Part shown: piece by piece, positions 15,778 through 24,190 of the stretch
Layout of the letters: each line of letters opens with the position of its first letter
How positions within the stretch are numbered: the stretch's first letter is position 1
Source of the DNA: Oscillibacter valericigenes
GTDB lineage: Bacteria > Bacillota > Clostridia > Oscillospirales > Oscillospiraceae
Assembly: GCF_021531315.1 (NCBI RefSeq)
Contig: NZ_JAFBIQ010000023.1
Span: forward strand, 1 to 33,648
Length of the DNA stretch: 33,648 bases
Direction of reading: 5' to 3'
Made by a program: the position numbers and the translations under genes
Notes under the pieces: model-generated
Seen by the model: the letters and a program-made list of their open reading frames with translations, nothing else
Databases searched by the model: none
Told to the model about the DNA's origin: nothing

Positions 15778-16886
15778 ACGGACTGCACGGCATCATTTTC
15801 TCCTACGAACAGGAGCCGGGACTGCGCGAGCTGGTCGAGCACCGGATGCCCGCCTCGGTCCCCTTCGGCGGACGCTACCGCGTCGTCGATTTCATGCTCT
15901 CCAATCTGCACGCCGCCGGCATCACCGATGTCGGGGTGGTGCTGCACGGCAACTATCAGAGCCTGCTCGACCACCTCGGCAACGGCAAGACCTGGGACAT
16001 GGCACGCAAATACGGCGGTCTGCGCCTTCTGCCGCCCTTTGCCGACAACCGCACCTACCGCGGCGGCGTGTTCCGCGGCAAGCTGGAGGCGCTTGCCGGC
16101 GTGCGCTCGTATTTAGAGGACATCCGGCAGGATCATGTCGTTCTCTCCGACAGCGACCTCATCATCAACCTTCCGCTTGCCGATGTGCTCTCCGCGCATC
16201 TTGAGCGCGGCGCGGACATCACAGCCGTATGTACGGCAAGCGGCGCGTTTGTGGACAATGCCACCTACTTTACCCTTGCGCCCGACGGCTCGATCACACA
16301 GGTCTGGTGCGCGCCGACCGCGCCGCGCGGCCACCGCTCGCTGGAGCTTTATGTGCTCAGCCGCGAGCTGCTGCTCTCGCTCGTGGACGAGTGTGCCGCG
16401 CAGGAGAAGTACAGCTTCCGCCGCGATGTGCTCGCGGGTATGTGCGGAAAGCTGCGGCTGCAAAGCTATGTCTGGGACGGCTACGCCGCCCAGCTCCGCT
16501 CGGTGCGGGAGTACTACGAGCGCTCGATGGAGCTGCTGCGCCCGTCCATCCGCGCGGAGCTGTTCGCCCCCGCGCGCCCCATCCTCGCCAAGGAGGACGA
16601 TGAGGCGTCGAGCTATCTCGCACCGGGCAGCCACGTGAAAAATTCACTCATTGCCGACGGCTGCACCATCGAGGGGAGCGTGGAGAACTGCATCCTCTTC
16701 CCCGGTGTAACGGTGGAGCGCGGCGTGGAGCTGCGCGACGCCATCCTCTTCAAGGGCACGCGCGTGCGCGACGGCGTGACGCTGCGCCATGTCATCACCG
16801 ATAAGTATGTAGAGGTCCTGCCCGGGCGCACGCTCATCGGCCACGAGAGCTATCCCATCGTCGTCTCCAAGGGCAGCATCGTCTGA
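15774..16886 (+). CDS. glgD: GlgD, regulatory paralogue of ADP-glucose pyrophosphorylase
   Basis: The product has 370 residues. It is homologous to GlgC ([18 protein letters not shown]-terminal beta-helix), but where GlgC has the GGxGxRL nucleotide loop it reads [11 protein letters not shown]. The catalytic loop is therefore missing. This is the known state of Firmicute GlgD, which binds GlgC and raises its activity. The start overlaps the glgC stop by four bases, as expected for subunits made in equal amounts. A 45-base gap with AAGGAGG follows before glgA. Confidence 0.95.
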
Positions 16887-16931
16887 GGCTGCACGGGGGC
16901 GGAACGATCACACAAAATAAGGAGGAACGCG

Positions 16932-18374
16932 ATGAACATTCTCTATGTCACCTCGGAGGCGGTGCCCTTCTGCAAGACAGGCGGCCTTGCGGATGTCGCG
17001 GGTAGTCTGCCGCAGGCATTGGCCGCGAACGGCGACCGGGTCAGCGTCATTCTGCCGCTCTATCAGAGCGTCGCGGACGCGTGGCGCGATCGGCTGCACT
17101 TTGAGAGATACATCTATGTGCGCCTTGCGTGGCGCAGCGTCTACTGCGGGCTTTTCTCCTACGATTGGCAGGGCGTGAGGTGGTACTTCGTCGATAATGA
17201 GCAGTATTTCAAGCGTCCCGAGCTCTACGGCTACTACGACGACGGCGAGCGCTTCGCCTTCTTCTCCCGCGCGGTGACGGAGCTGCTGGCGCTGCTGCCC
17301 GAGAAGCCCGAGGTCGTCCACTGCAACGACTGGCAGAGCGCGCTCGTGCCCGTCTATCTTCACGACGAGGCGGTGCGCGACGAATTTTACAAGGACATCC
17401 GCACGGTCATCACCGTGCACAACATCGAGTATCAGGGCCGCTTCGGCCGCGAAACGCTCGGCGATCTCTTCGGCCTCGACGAGGGCTGGTTCACCGGCGG
17501 CACGCTGGCCTTTGACGGCGATGTGAACCTTTTGAAGGGCGCGATCATCACGGCGGACGCCGTGACCGCCGTCAGCCCCACCTACGCGCAGGAGCTCAAA
17601 TACGCCTACTTCGCCCACGGCCTTGAGAGCGTGATGCAGCTGGTGGAGGGTAAGCTCTACGGCGTTTTGAACGGCATCGACATGGTGCGCTACGATCCCG
17701 CGGAGGACATCGAGCTGACGGCGAACTACTCCGTCGGGCACATGGCGGGCAAGGCGAAGGACAAGGCGGCGCTGCAAAGGATGCTGGGCCTTGCCGAGCG
17801 GAGGGATACGCCCCTCGTGGCGATGGTCACGCGGCTCGTGGGGCACAAGGGGCTCGACCTTGTGTGCGAAACGCTCGACTACTTCATGGAGAAGGATATG
17901 CAGCTCGCTGTGCTTGGCAAGGGCGACGGCAAGTACGAGACCTTCTTTTCCTGGGCACAATCGAAGTACCCTGGCCGCGTGGCGGTGCATCTCGGCTACT
18001 CCGAGAGCCTTGCCATGCAGATCTACGCGGGCGCTGACCTGTTCCTCATGCCGTCTAAGAGCGAGCCGTGCGGCCTTTCTCAGATGATCGCCATGCGCTA
18101 CGGCGCGGTGCCCATCGTGCGTGAGACAGGCGGGCTCAAGGACACCGTCCACGCCTACGAGGCTTGGAGCGGCGCGGGCAACGGCTTTTCCTTTACAAAC
18201 TATAATGCGGGCGATATGTGCTATGTCATCGGCGAGGCCGTGGCCCTTTACCATGAACGGCCAGACGCCTATAAGGCGCTGCAAAAGCGCGGCATGAGCG
18301 AGGACTTCAGCTGGACGCGCAGCGCGAAAAAATACCGCGAGATCTATGACTCCGTTTGCAAGCAAGGCAGGTAA
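16932..18374 (+). CDS. glgA: Glycogen synthase (ADP-glucose, GT5)
   Basis: This 480-residue GT5 enzyme extends alpha-1,4-glucan from ADP-glucose. The N-terminal loop KTGGLADVAGSLP (from Lys15) binds the nucleotide sugar. CNDWQSALVP and TVHNIEYQGRF follow. The C-terminal Rossmann domain contains MPSKSEPCGLSQ with the family's conserved Glu and GGLKDTV. The length is standard (475-485). The stop is four bases before glgP, and the glgP ribosome site lies in the end of this gene. Confidence 0.96.
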   Translation: MNILYVTSEAVPFCKTGGLADVAGSLPQALAANGDRVSVILPLYQSVADAWRDRLHFERYIYVRLAWRSVYCGLFSYDWQGVRWYFVDNEQYFKRPELYGYYDDGERFAFFSRAVTELLALLPEKPEVVHCNDWQSALVPVYLHDEAVRDEFYKDIRTVITVHNIEYQGRFGRETLGDLFGLDEGWFTGGTLAFDGDVNLLKGAIITADAVTAVSPTYAQELKYAYFAHGLESVMQLVEGKLYGVLNGIDMVRYDPAEDIELTANYSVGHMAGKAKDKAALQRMLGLAERRDTPLVAMVTRLVGHKGLDLVCETLDYFMEKDMQLAVLGKGDGKYETFFSWAQSKYPGRVAVHLGYSESLAMQIYAGADLFLMPSKSEPCGLSQMIAMRYGAVPIVRETGGLKDTVHAYEAWSGAGNGFSFTNYNAGDMCYVIGEAVALYHERPDAYKALQKRGMSEDFSWTRSAKKYREIYDSVCKQGR

Positions 18375-18378
18375 CTCT

Positions 18379-20787
18379 ATGAACATCAACACAACACAGG
18401 GCATGAAACGGGCGCTGACCGACAAGCTGCGCCTCGGCTTCGGCATCGCACCGGAGGAGGCCGATGACGCACAGATGATGCGCGCCGCGGCGCTGGTGCT
18501 GCGCGATGTGATGGCCGAGCGCGGCGTGGAGAGCCGCATGAAAACGCGGCGCGAGGAAAAGCGGAAGGTCCACTACCTTTCGATGGAATTTCTGCTGGGA
18601 CGGAGCCTGGAGAAGAACGCCTACAACCTCGGCGTGAGCGCCGTGCTGCGCGAGGCGCTCGACGAGCTGGGCTTTCACGCGGCGGATGTGTTCGAGGCCG
18701 AGCCTGATGCGGGCCTCGGCAACGGCGGCCTCGGCCGCCTCGCCGCCTGCTACCTCGACTCGATGACCACGCTCGACATTCCCGCGGCGGGCTACTCCAT
18801 CTGCTATGAGCTGGGCATTTTCCGCCAGCGCATCGTGGACGGCCAGCAGGTCGAGCTGCCGGACAACTGGAAGGACATCGGCGGCGCGTGGCTGATGCCC
18901 AAGCCGCAGGAGACCGAGGAGGTCTGCTTTGGCGGCAGCGTGCGCAAATTCTGGGATAACGGGCGGCTGCACATCGTGCCCGAGGGTGCGACGAAGGTGC
19001 TTGCCGTACCCTGCGACATGGAGATCACGGGCTACGCCACCGAGCATATCAACCCCCTGCGGCTGTGGGACGCGAAGTCCCCGACGCCGGTGGACATGAG
19101 CCTTTTCTCGCAGGGCGAATATCTGCGTGCGAGCGAGCAGGAGGCGATGGCCGAGACCATCGCCAAGATCCTCTATCCCGAGGACAACCACTACGAGGGC
19201 AAATCCCTGCGCCTCAAGCAGCAGTATTTCTTCGTCTCCGCTACGGTGCAGTCCATCATGCGCAAGCACATCGAGGTTTACGGCACGGCGGCGAACTTCC
19301 ACGAAAAAAACGTCATTCAGATCAACGACACCCACCCCGCGCTCGTCATTCCCGAGCTGATGCGCATACTGATGGACGACGCGGGCTTCGACTGGGATAC
19401 GGCGTGGAGCATCACGACGCAGTCCGTCGCCTACACCAACCACACCGTGCTCGCCGAGGCGCTTGAGCGCTGGCCGCAGCAGCTGATGGAAACGCTGCTC
19501 CCGCGCGTGTGGGAGATCATCACCGAGATCGCCCACCGCTATCAGAAAAGGGTCGAGGACTACTACCGCGACCCCGCCAAGACCGCCGAGCTGGCCATCG
19601 TTTGGGACGGTCAGGTGCGCATGGCGAACCTCTGCATCGCGGGCGGCATGGCGGTCAACGGTGTTTCTGCGCTGCACTCCGACATTCTGCGACGCGAGGT
19701 GTTCCGCTGGCAGTGTGAGATGGAGCCGGAGAAGTTTAAGAATGTCACCAACGGCATCGACCACCGCCGCTGGCTCGCACAGATCAACCCGCGGCTCGAC
19801 AGCCTTGTCGACGACCTATGCGGCGGACGCGGCTATCTGCTCCGCCCGGAGGAGCTTAAAAGGCTCGAGGCATTCGCCGATGACAGCGCGGTGCTTGCGC
19901 GTTTGGGCGAAATCAAGCGCGCGAACAAGCTCGACTTTGCCGCCTATGTCAAAAGGACGCAGGGCGTCGTGCTCAACACCGACGCCATCTTTGATGTGCA
20001 GGTCAAGCGCCTGCATGAGTACAAGCGCCAGCTTTTGAACGCCCTGCACATCATCTACCTCTACCAGAGACTTCAGGACGACCCCAACATGGAAATGCAG
20101 CCGCAGACCTTCCTCTTCGGCGCCAAGGCTGCGCCGGGCTACGCGGTCGCCAAGCGCATCATCCGCCTCATCAATTCGCTGGCAAATCAGATCAACGCTG
20201 ACCCGCTGTGCAAGGGACGCTTGCAGGTCGTGTTTCTGGAGAATTACCGCGTGTCGCTCGCCGAGCATCTGATGCCCGCGAGCGAGGTCAGCCAGCAGAT
20301 CTCCACCGCCGGCAAGGAGGCCAGCGGCACGGGCAATATGAAGTTCATGATGAACGGCGCACTGACCGTCGGCACGCTCGACGGCGCGAATGTCGAGATG
20401 CACGAGGTCCTCGGTGACGAGAATATGTTCCTCTTCGGCCTGCACGCCGACGAGGTGGAGCGCATGAGGGCGCAGGGCTACGCGCCCCAGCGGCTCTACG
20501 AGCGCGACGGCGCGCTGCGCCGCGTGGTCGATCAGCTCCGCAGCGGTTTTTCCGACGGCGTGAGCTACGACGACCTCGCCCAGCGGCTGCTCCAGCGCGA
20601 CGAGTATATGCTTTTGCAGGATTTCGCGTCCTACTGCGCCGCGGAGCAGCGCATGGTGCAGACCTACGCCGACCGCGAGAGGTGGGAGCGGATGTCCCTG
20701 CTCAATATTGCGCGCAGCGGCATCTTTGCCGCCGATCGCGCGGTCGCGCAGTATGCGGACAACATCTGGCACGTGATGCACAAGTGA
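18379..20787 (+). CDS. glgP: Glycogen/starch phosphorylase (GT35)
   Basis: This 802-residue enzyme releases glucose-1-phosphate from the ends of alpha-1,4-glucans. Visible family blocks are [43 protein letters not shown], and the PLP site EASGTGNMKFMMNGALTVGT with Lys655. I take the ATG at 18379, just after glgA, rather than an in-frame codon inside glgA (18346). The ATG at 18403 is also possible. It is the last gene of the glg operon, so synthesis and breakdown enzymes come from one transcript and must be balanced by enzyme regulation. Confidence 0.95.
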   Translation: MNINTTQGMKRALTDKLRLGFGIAPEEADDAQMMRAAALVLRDVMAERGVESRMKTRREEKRKVHYLSMEFLLGRSLEKNAYNLGVSAVLREALDELGFHAADVFEAEPDAGLGNGGLGRLAACYLDSMTTLDIPAAGYSICYELGIFRQRIVDGQQVELPDNWKDIGGAWLMPKPQETEEVCFGGSVRKFWDNGRLHIVPEGATKVLAVPCDMEITGYATEHINPLRLWDAKSPTPVDMSLFSQGEYLRASEQEAMAETIAKILYPEDNHYEGKSLRLKQQYFFVSATVQSIMRKHIEVYGTAANFHEKNVIQINDTHPALVIPELMRILMDDAGFDWDTAWSITTQSVAYTNHTVLAEALERWPQQLMETLLPRVWEIITEIAHRYQKRVEDYYRDPAKTAELAIVWDGQVRMANLCIAGGMAVNGVSALHSDILRREVFRWQCEMEPEKFKNVTNGIDHRRWLAQINPRLDSLVDDLCGGRGYLLRPEELKRLEAFADDSAVLARLGEIKRANKLDFAAYVKRTQGVVLNTDAIFDVQVKRLHEYKRQLLNALHIIYLYQRLQDDPNMEMQPQTFLFGAKAAPGYAVAKRIIRLINSLANQINADPLCKGRLQVVFLENYRVSLAEHLMPASEVSQQISTAGKEASGTGNMKFMMNGALTVGTLDGANVEMHEVLGDENMFLFGLHADEVERMRAQGYAPQRLYERDGALRRVVDQLRSGFSDGVSYDDLAQRLLQRDEYMLLQDFASYCAAEQRMVQTYADRERWERMSLLNIARSGIFAADRAVAQYADNIWHVMHK

Positions 20788-20795
20788 GAAAAAGA

Positions 20796-20824
20796 GGGGA
20801 AGATGCCGCGGCGGCATCTTCCCC
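20796..20824 (+). terminator. Hairpin at the end of the glg operon
   Basis: GGGGAAGATGCCG (20796-20808) pairs perfectly with 20812-20824. The T run after it is poor (CTTGCGCTT), so termination may be partial. The next promoter begins two bases later. Confidence 0.6.
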
Positions 20825-20825
20825 C

Positions 20826-20854
20826 TTGCGCTTCTCCGCGCGGTATTCTATAAT
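20826..20854 (+). promoter_or_regulatory. Promoter of the DUF853 ATPase gene
   Basis: TTGCGC (20826-20831), 17 bases, TATAAT (20849-20854). The start near 20861 leaves a leader of about 28 bases with GGAGG. Confidence 0.7.
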
Positions 20855-20888
20855 GGTACCATCGAATGAAACAACGGAGGTTGACGCG

Positions 20889-22583
20889 ATGTACGAAAAC
20901 GGCAGGATCTACATGGGGCTTGCGGACGGCGCGCGCGTGGAGATGGCCCTCAATATGTGCAACCGCCACGGTCTGATCGCGGGCGCGAGCGGCACGGGAA
21001 AGACCGTTACGATGAAGGTGATGGCCGAGAGCTTTTCCGACGCGGGGGTGCCTGTGTTCCTCTGCGACGTCAAGGGAGACGTTGCGGGCATCTGCGTGCC
21101 CGGCGTGAGCAGCGAGGGCATGGAAAAGCGCATCGACCGCTTCGGCCTGCGCGGCACCTTTACTTATAAAGGCTATCCCACGACCTTCTGGGACATCTAC
21201 CAGACCGGCGGTCACGCCGTCCGCGCGACGGTGAGCGACATGGGGCCGGAGCTTTTGTCCCGCATCCTCGACCTTACGCCCGCGCAGGAGGGAATTTTGC
21301 ACATCGTTTTTCGCATCGCGGACGATAAGGGACTGCTGCTCCTTGACCTCAAGGATCTGCGCGCCATGCTGAGCTATGTCAGCGAGCACCGCGCGGACTA
21401 CATGATGACCTACGGCAACATCACGCCCCAGTCCGTTGCGGCGATTTTGCGCGCGCTGCTGCCGCTTGAGCAGCAGGGCGGCGACCTCTTTTTCGGCGAG
21501 CCAGCGCTCGACATCCGCGACTGGATGCGGCGCGACGCCGACGGCCACGGCATGATCAATGTGCTCGACTGCGTGAAGCTGGCGCAGAATCCGACCCTCT
21601 ACGCGAGCTTTCTGCTGTGGCTGCTCTCGGAGCTGTTTGAAAGCCTGCCGGAGGCGGGCGACCTCGAAAGGCCACGGCTGGTATTCTTCTTTGACGAGGC
21701 GCATATGCTCTTTCGCAACGCGCCGCCTGTTTTGGTGCAGAAGATCGAGCAGACCGTCAAGCTCATCCGCTCGAAGGGCGTGGGCGTGTTCTTCGTGACG
21801 CAGAGCCCGAGCGACATTCCCGACACGGTGCTCGCACAGCTCTCCAACCGCGTGCAGCACGCGCTGCGCGCCTACACGCCCGCTGAGCTCAAGGCGGTGC
21901 GCGTCGCGGCGCAGGCCTTCCGCGTCAATCCCGCCTTCCGCGCGGAGGACGCCATCATGGAGCTGGGTGTCGGCGAGGCGCTGACCTCGTTTTTAGATGA
22001 ACAGGGTGTGCCGACCATCGTGCAGCGCACGAAGATCGTTTGCCCGCAGAGCTTCATGGGCGCGCCCGAGCCGATGGCGCGTATGAAGACTATGCTGCAT
22101 GACGGCATGGAGAAGTACGACGACGCGGTGGACAATCTCTCCGCCTACGAGGTGCTGACCGAGCAGGCCGACGCCGCGGCGCTGCAAAAGCAGCAGGAGA
22201 AAGACCGCCTTGCACAGGAGAAGGCCGACGCCGAGCAGGAGAAGCTGCGCGCAAAGGAAGAGGCTGCGGCGGAGAAGCAAAGAGCAAAGGAAGAGGCTGC
22301 CGAAGAAAAGCGCCGCCAGAAGTTAGAGGACGAGGAGCGCAGGCGCGCGCAGAAGCTGGAGGATGAGGAGCGCCGCCGCGCACAAAAGCTGGAGGACGAG
22401 GCGCGCCGAAAGGCGGAGAGGGCCGCCGAGGCCGAGCAGAAAAAGCTCGAACGGCAGCGCGAGCGCGAGGCCGCTGCGGCGAAGAAAAAGGCCGAGCGGC
22501 TCCAGTCGAAGATCGAGACACAGCTTGTCTCCGCGGGCGGGCAGATCCTCAAGCGGGGGCTTTTGGGCATTTTGAAACGGTAA
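20889..22583 (+). CDS. HerA-like DUF853 ATPase with charged coiled-coil tail
   Basis: This 564-residue protein resembles E. coli YjgR. The Walker A motif is AGASGTGKTV at 31-40 and the Walker B motif FFFDEAH at 266-272. FVTQSPSDIPDTVLAQLSNR is the family's sensor region. Relatives are HerA/FtsK-type hexameric ATPases proposed to move DNA or protein; no substrate is proven for DUF853. Residues about 424-545 are an Ala/Glu/Lys/Arg-rich coiled coil with repeated RRAQKLEDEE units, probably for self-assembly. The ATG at 20889 follows AACGGAGG. No nuclease (NurA) or other partner gene is adjacent, so a defence role is not supported by the neighbours. Confidence 0.88.
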   Translation: MYENGRIYMGLADGARVEMALNMCNRHGLIAGASGTGKTVTMKVMAESFSDAGVPVFLCDVKGDVAGICVPGVSSEGMEKRIDRFGLRGTFTYKGYPTTFWDIYQTGGHAVRATVSDMGPELLSRILDLTPAQEGILHIVFRIADDKGLLLLDLKDLRAMLSYVSEHRADYMMTYGNITPQSVAAILRALLPLEQQGGDLFFGEPALDIRDWMRRDADGHGMINVLDCVKLAQNPTLYASFLLWLLSELFESLPEAGDLERPRLVFFFDEAHMLFRNAPPVLVQKIEQTVKLIRSKGVGVFFVTQSPSDIPDTVLAQLSNRVQHALRAYTPAELKAVRVAAQAFRVNPAFRAEDAIMELGVGEALTSFLDEQGVPTIVQRTKIVCPQSFMGAPEPMARMKTMLHDGMEKYDDAVDNLSAYEVLTEQADAAALQKQQEKDRLAQEKADAEQEKLRAKEEAAAEKQRAKEEAAEEKRRQKLEDEERRRAQKLEDEERRRAQKLEDEARRKAERAAEAEQKKLERQREREAAAAKKKAERLQSKIETQLVSAGGQILKRGLLGILKR

Positions 22584-22591
22584 ATAGAGAG

Positions 22592-22619
22592 AAAAGGCGC
22601 GCCGGACGGCGCGCCTTTT
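22592..22619. terminator. Bidirectional terminator between the ATPase and alcohol dehydrogenase genes
   Basis: AAAAGGCGCGCC (22592-22603) pairs with its complement (22608-22619) around GGAC, giving T4 on both strands between convergent genes. Confidence 0.88.
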
Positions 22620-22630
22620 CCTTGTGCGGT

Positions 22631-23824
22631 TTACTTGTTTGCCATGCGATAGACGGCGAGGATGTCGTCGTAATCGAGCGGGCGGAACTTGCCCACCGTG
22701 CGGGTGCGGAAGAAGGTGCAGCGCTCGGCGAGCTCGCGCAGCGTATCCTCGCTCTGCACGCCGATGCGGAGCTCCGTGAAGGTGGTCGGCATATCGATGG
22801 AGCGGAAAAATTCCTCCGTTGTGTCGATGGCGCGGAGGGCGAGGTCGCGCTCACTCTCGCCGTCGCGGCGGGAGAGGCACCACACGGCCTCGCCGTAGTG
22901 CGCAAAGCGTGCGGGATCGGCGTCCACCACATAGCGCGCCCACTGCGGCCACATGACCGAGAGCGACGCGCCGTGCGCGGCGTCGAACATTCCCGAAAGC
23001 TCGTGGCCGAACTGGTGCACGGAAAAGTCCTTCACGCCGCCGAGCCCCGTGAGGTTGTTGTGCGAGAGAGAGCCTGCCCACATGATCTCACTCATGGCGT
23101 CGTAGTCATGGCTGTCGCGCATGGCGGCGCGGCCCGCGTCGATGACCGTGCGCAGCAGGCCCTCGGCGATCTCGTCGGTCATGCGGTTGGAGGGGTGGCC
23201 GGGGTTAAAGTAGCGCTCGAGCGTGTGCATCATGATGTCCACCACGCCGCAGCCGACCTGATAGCGCGGGAGCGTGTAGGTCAGCTCAGGGTCCATGATG
23301 GCGAACAGCGGGCGCTGGAGGTCGGTGTTCAGGCCGCGCTTGAGCGTCGTTTCGTCGTTCGTCAGCACGGCGCTGTCACTCGTCTCGCTGCCTGCGGCGG
23401 AGATGGTCAGCACCGCGCCGAGCTTGCTCGTTTTGGTGAGCGTCGCCTTTTTGCTCCAAAAGTCCCAGATGTCGGTTTCGGGGTTGGCAACGCCGTGGGC
23501 GATGGCCTTGGCGGTGTCGATCACGCTGCCGCCGCCGACGCCGAGAATGAAGTCCGCGCCGAAATCGAGCGCCTTTTGTACGCCCTCGCGCGCGTGGGAG
23601 AGGCGCGGGTTGGGCTGCACGCCGCCGAAGCTCAGATGTTCCAGCCCTGCGTCGCTGAGCGTCTGCTCGATGCGCGCGATCAGCCCGCTCTTCACGGCGC
23701 TGTGGCCGCCGTAGACGACGAAGACCTTCGTGCCGCCGAAGGCCCTGACTGTCTCGCCGACCTTGGTCTCCGCGCCCTTGCCGAAGTAGATCTTGGTCGG
23801 GCAGTAAAATTCAAATGCCTGCAT
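22631..23824 (-). CDS. Iron-dependent alcohol dehydrogenase (butanol dehydrogenase-like)
   Basis: This 397-residue group III alcohol dehydrogenase resembles BdhA/YqhD/YugJ. The coenzyme motif GGGSVIDTAKAIA starts at 97. The metal ligands expected from YqhD are all present: Asp196, His200, His270 and His284. Such enzymes reduce aldehydes (butyraldehyde, acetaldehyde and others) with NAD(P)H, giving a redox outlet in fermentation; the exact substrate cannot be read from sequence. The ATG at 23824 follows AAGGAGG, and family members start just here (MQAFEFYCPTKIYFGKG). It is a single-gene unit. Confidence 0.93.
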   Translation of the reverse strand: MQAFEFYCPTKIYFGKGAETKVGETVRAFGGTKVFVVYGGHSAVKSGLIARIEQTLSDAGLEHLSFGGVQPNPRLSHAREGVQKALDFGADFILGVGGGSVIDTAKAIAHGVANPETDIWDFWSKKATLTKTSKLGAVLTISAAGSETSDSAVLTNDETTLKRGLNTDLQRPLFAIMDPELTYTLPRYQVGCGVVDIMMHTLERYFNPGHPSNRMTDEIAEGLLRTVIDAGRAAMRDSHDYDAMSEIMWAGSLSHNNLTGLGGVKDFSVHQFGHELSGMFDAAHGASLSVMWPQWARYVVDADPARFAHYGEAVWCLSRRDGESERDLALRAIDTTEEFFRSIDMPTTFTELRIGVQSEDTLRELAERCTFFRTRTVGKFRPLDYDDILAVYRMANK

Positions 23825-23879
23825 GGAACGAATCCTCCTTGCCTGTGCGCGATCTGCCGCGCACGAATTTTCTGCGCCT

Positions 23880-23908
23880 ATGGTAGCACATTTGCGCGCG
23901 GCGCGCAA
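23880..23908 (-). promoter_or_regulatory. Promoter of the alcohol dehydrogenase gene
   Basis: The minus strand reads TTGCGC (23908-23903), 17 bases, TACCAT (23885-23880). A 7-bp inverted repeat (GTGCGCG 23845-23851, CGCGCAC 23858-23864) lies in the leader and may be an operator. Confidence 0.6.
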
Positions 23909-23967
23909 GAGGGCGAAGCAGAGAGAAAAACCATACTTTTTCCGGCAATTTGTGTTGACATAATAAT

Positions 23968-23997
23968 TGTGGATAAGTCTGTGGAAACTGTGAATAA
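23968..23997. promoter_or_regulatory. Cluster of DnaA-box-like sequences
   Basis: Three nonamers lie in 30 bases: TGTGGATAA (23968-23976, the exact complement of TTATCCACA), TGTGGAAAC (23980-23988, weaker), and TGTGAATAA (23989-23997, complement of TTATTCACA). They all face the same way in an AT-rich gap about 190 bases before a topoisomerase gene. An isolated TTGACA (23955-23960) without a matching -10 lies beside them. No dnaA or dnaN is in the window. Confidence 0.45.
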
Positions 23998-24123
23998 CCT
24001 TGATTTTACAAGAATTTTACGGGTTGACACGCGGTTATTTTTTGTCGCGCGGGGGGACTTTTTGCAGCTCTTGCGCAGAATTTTAACAAGGCTGCGCGCT
24101 TTTGTTGGGCAGCGTCAAAATAC

Positions 24124-24152
24124 TTGCTATTGTGGAGCGGAGTTGTTATAAT
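24124..24152 (+). promoter_or_regulatory. Promoter of the topoisomerase B-subunit gene
   Basis: TTGCTA (24124-24129), 17 bases, TATAAT (24147-24152), with the start near 24159. Confidence 0.7.
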
Positions 24153-24190
24153 ATACAAGGAATGGTATCCTATGGAAACGGAGAGAGCAA

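Noticed and set aside
16908-18539. 543-codon open frame on the minus strand across glgA
   Set aside because: Shadow of glgA/glgP; low-complexity composition rich in His, Arg and Ala and no family pattern.
22622-24151. 509-codon plus-strand frame
   Set aside because: Antisense to the alcohol dehydrogenase gene, which carries all four metal ligands; no own ribosome site.
23909-24190. Chromosomal origin of replication
   Set aside because: Only three box-like sites, and no dnaA, dnaN or rpmH nearby; kept as a possible DnaA-binding cluster instead.
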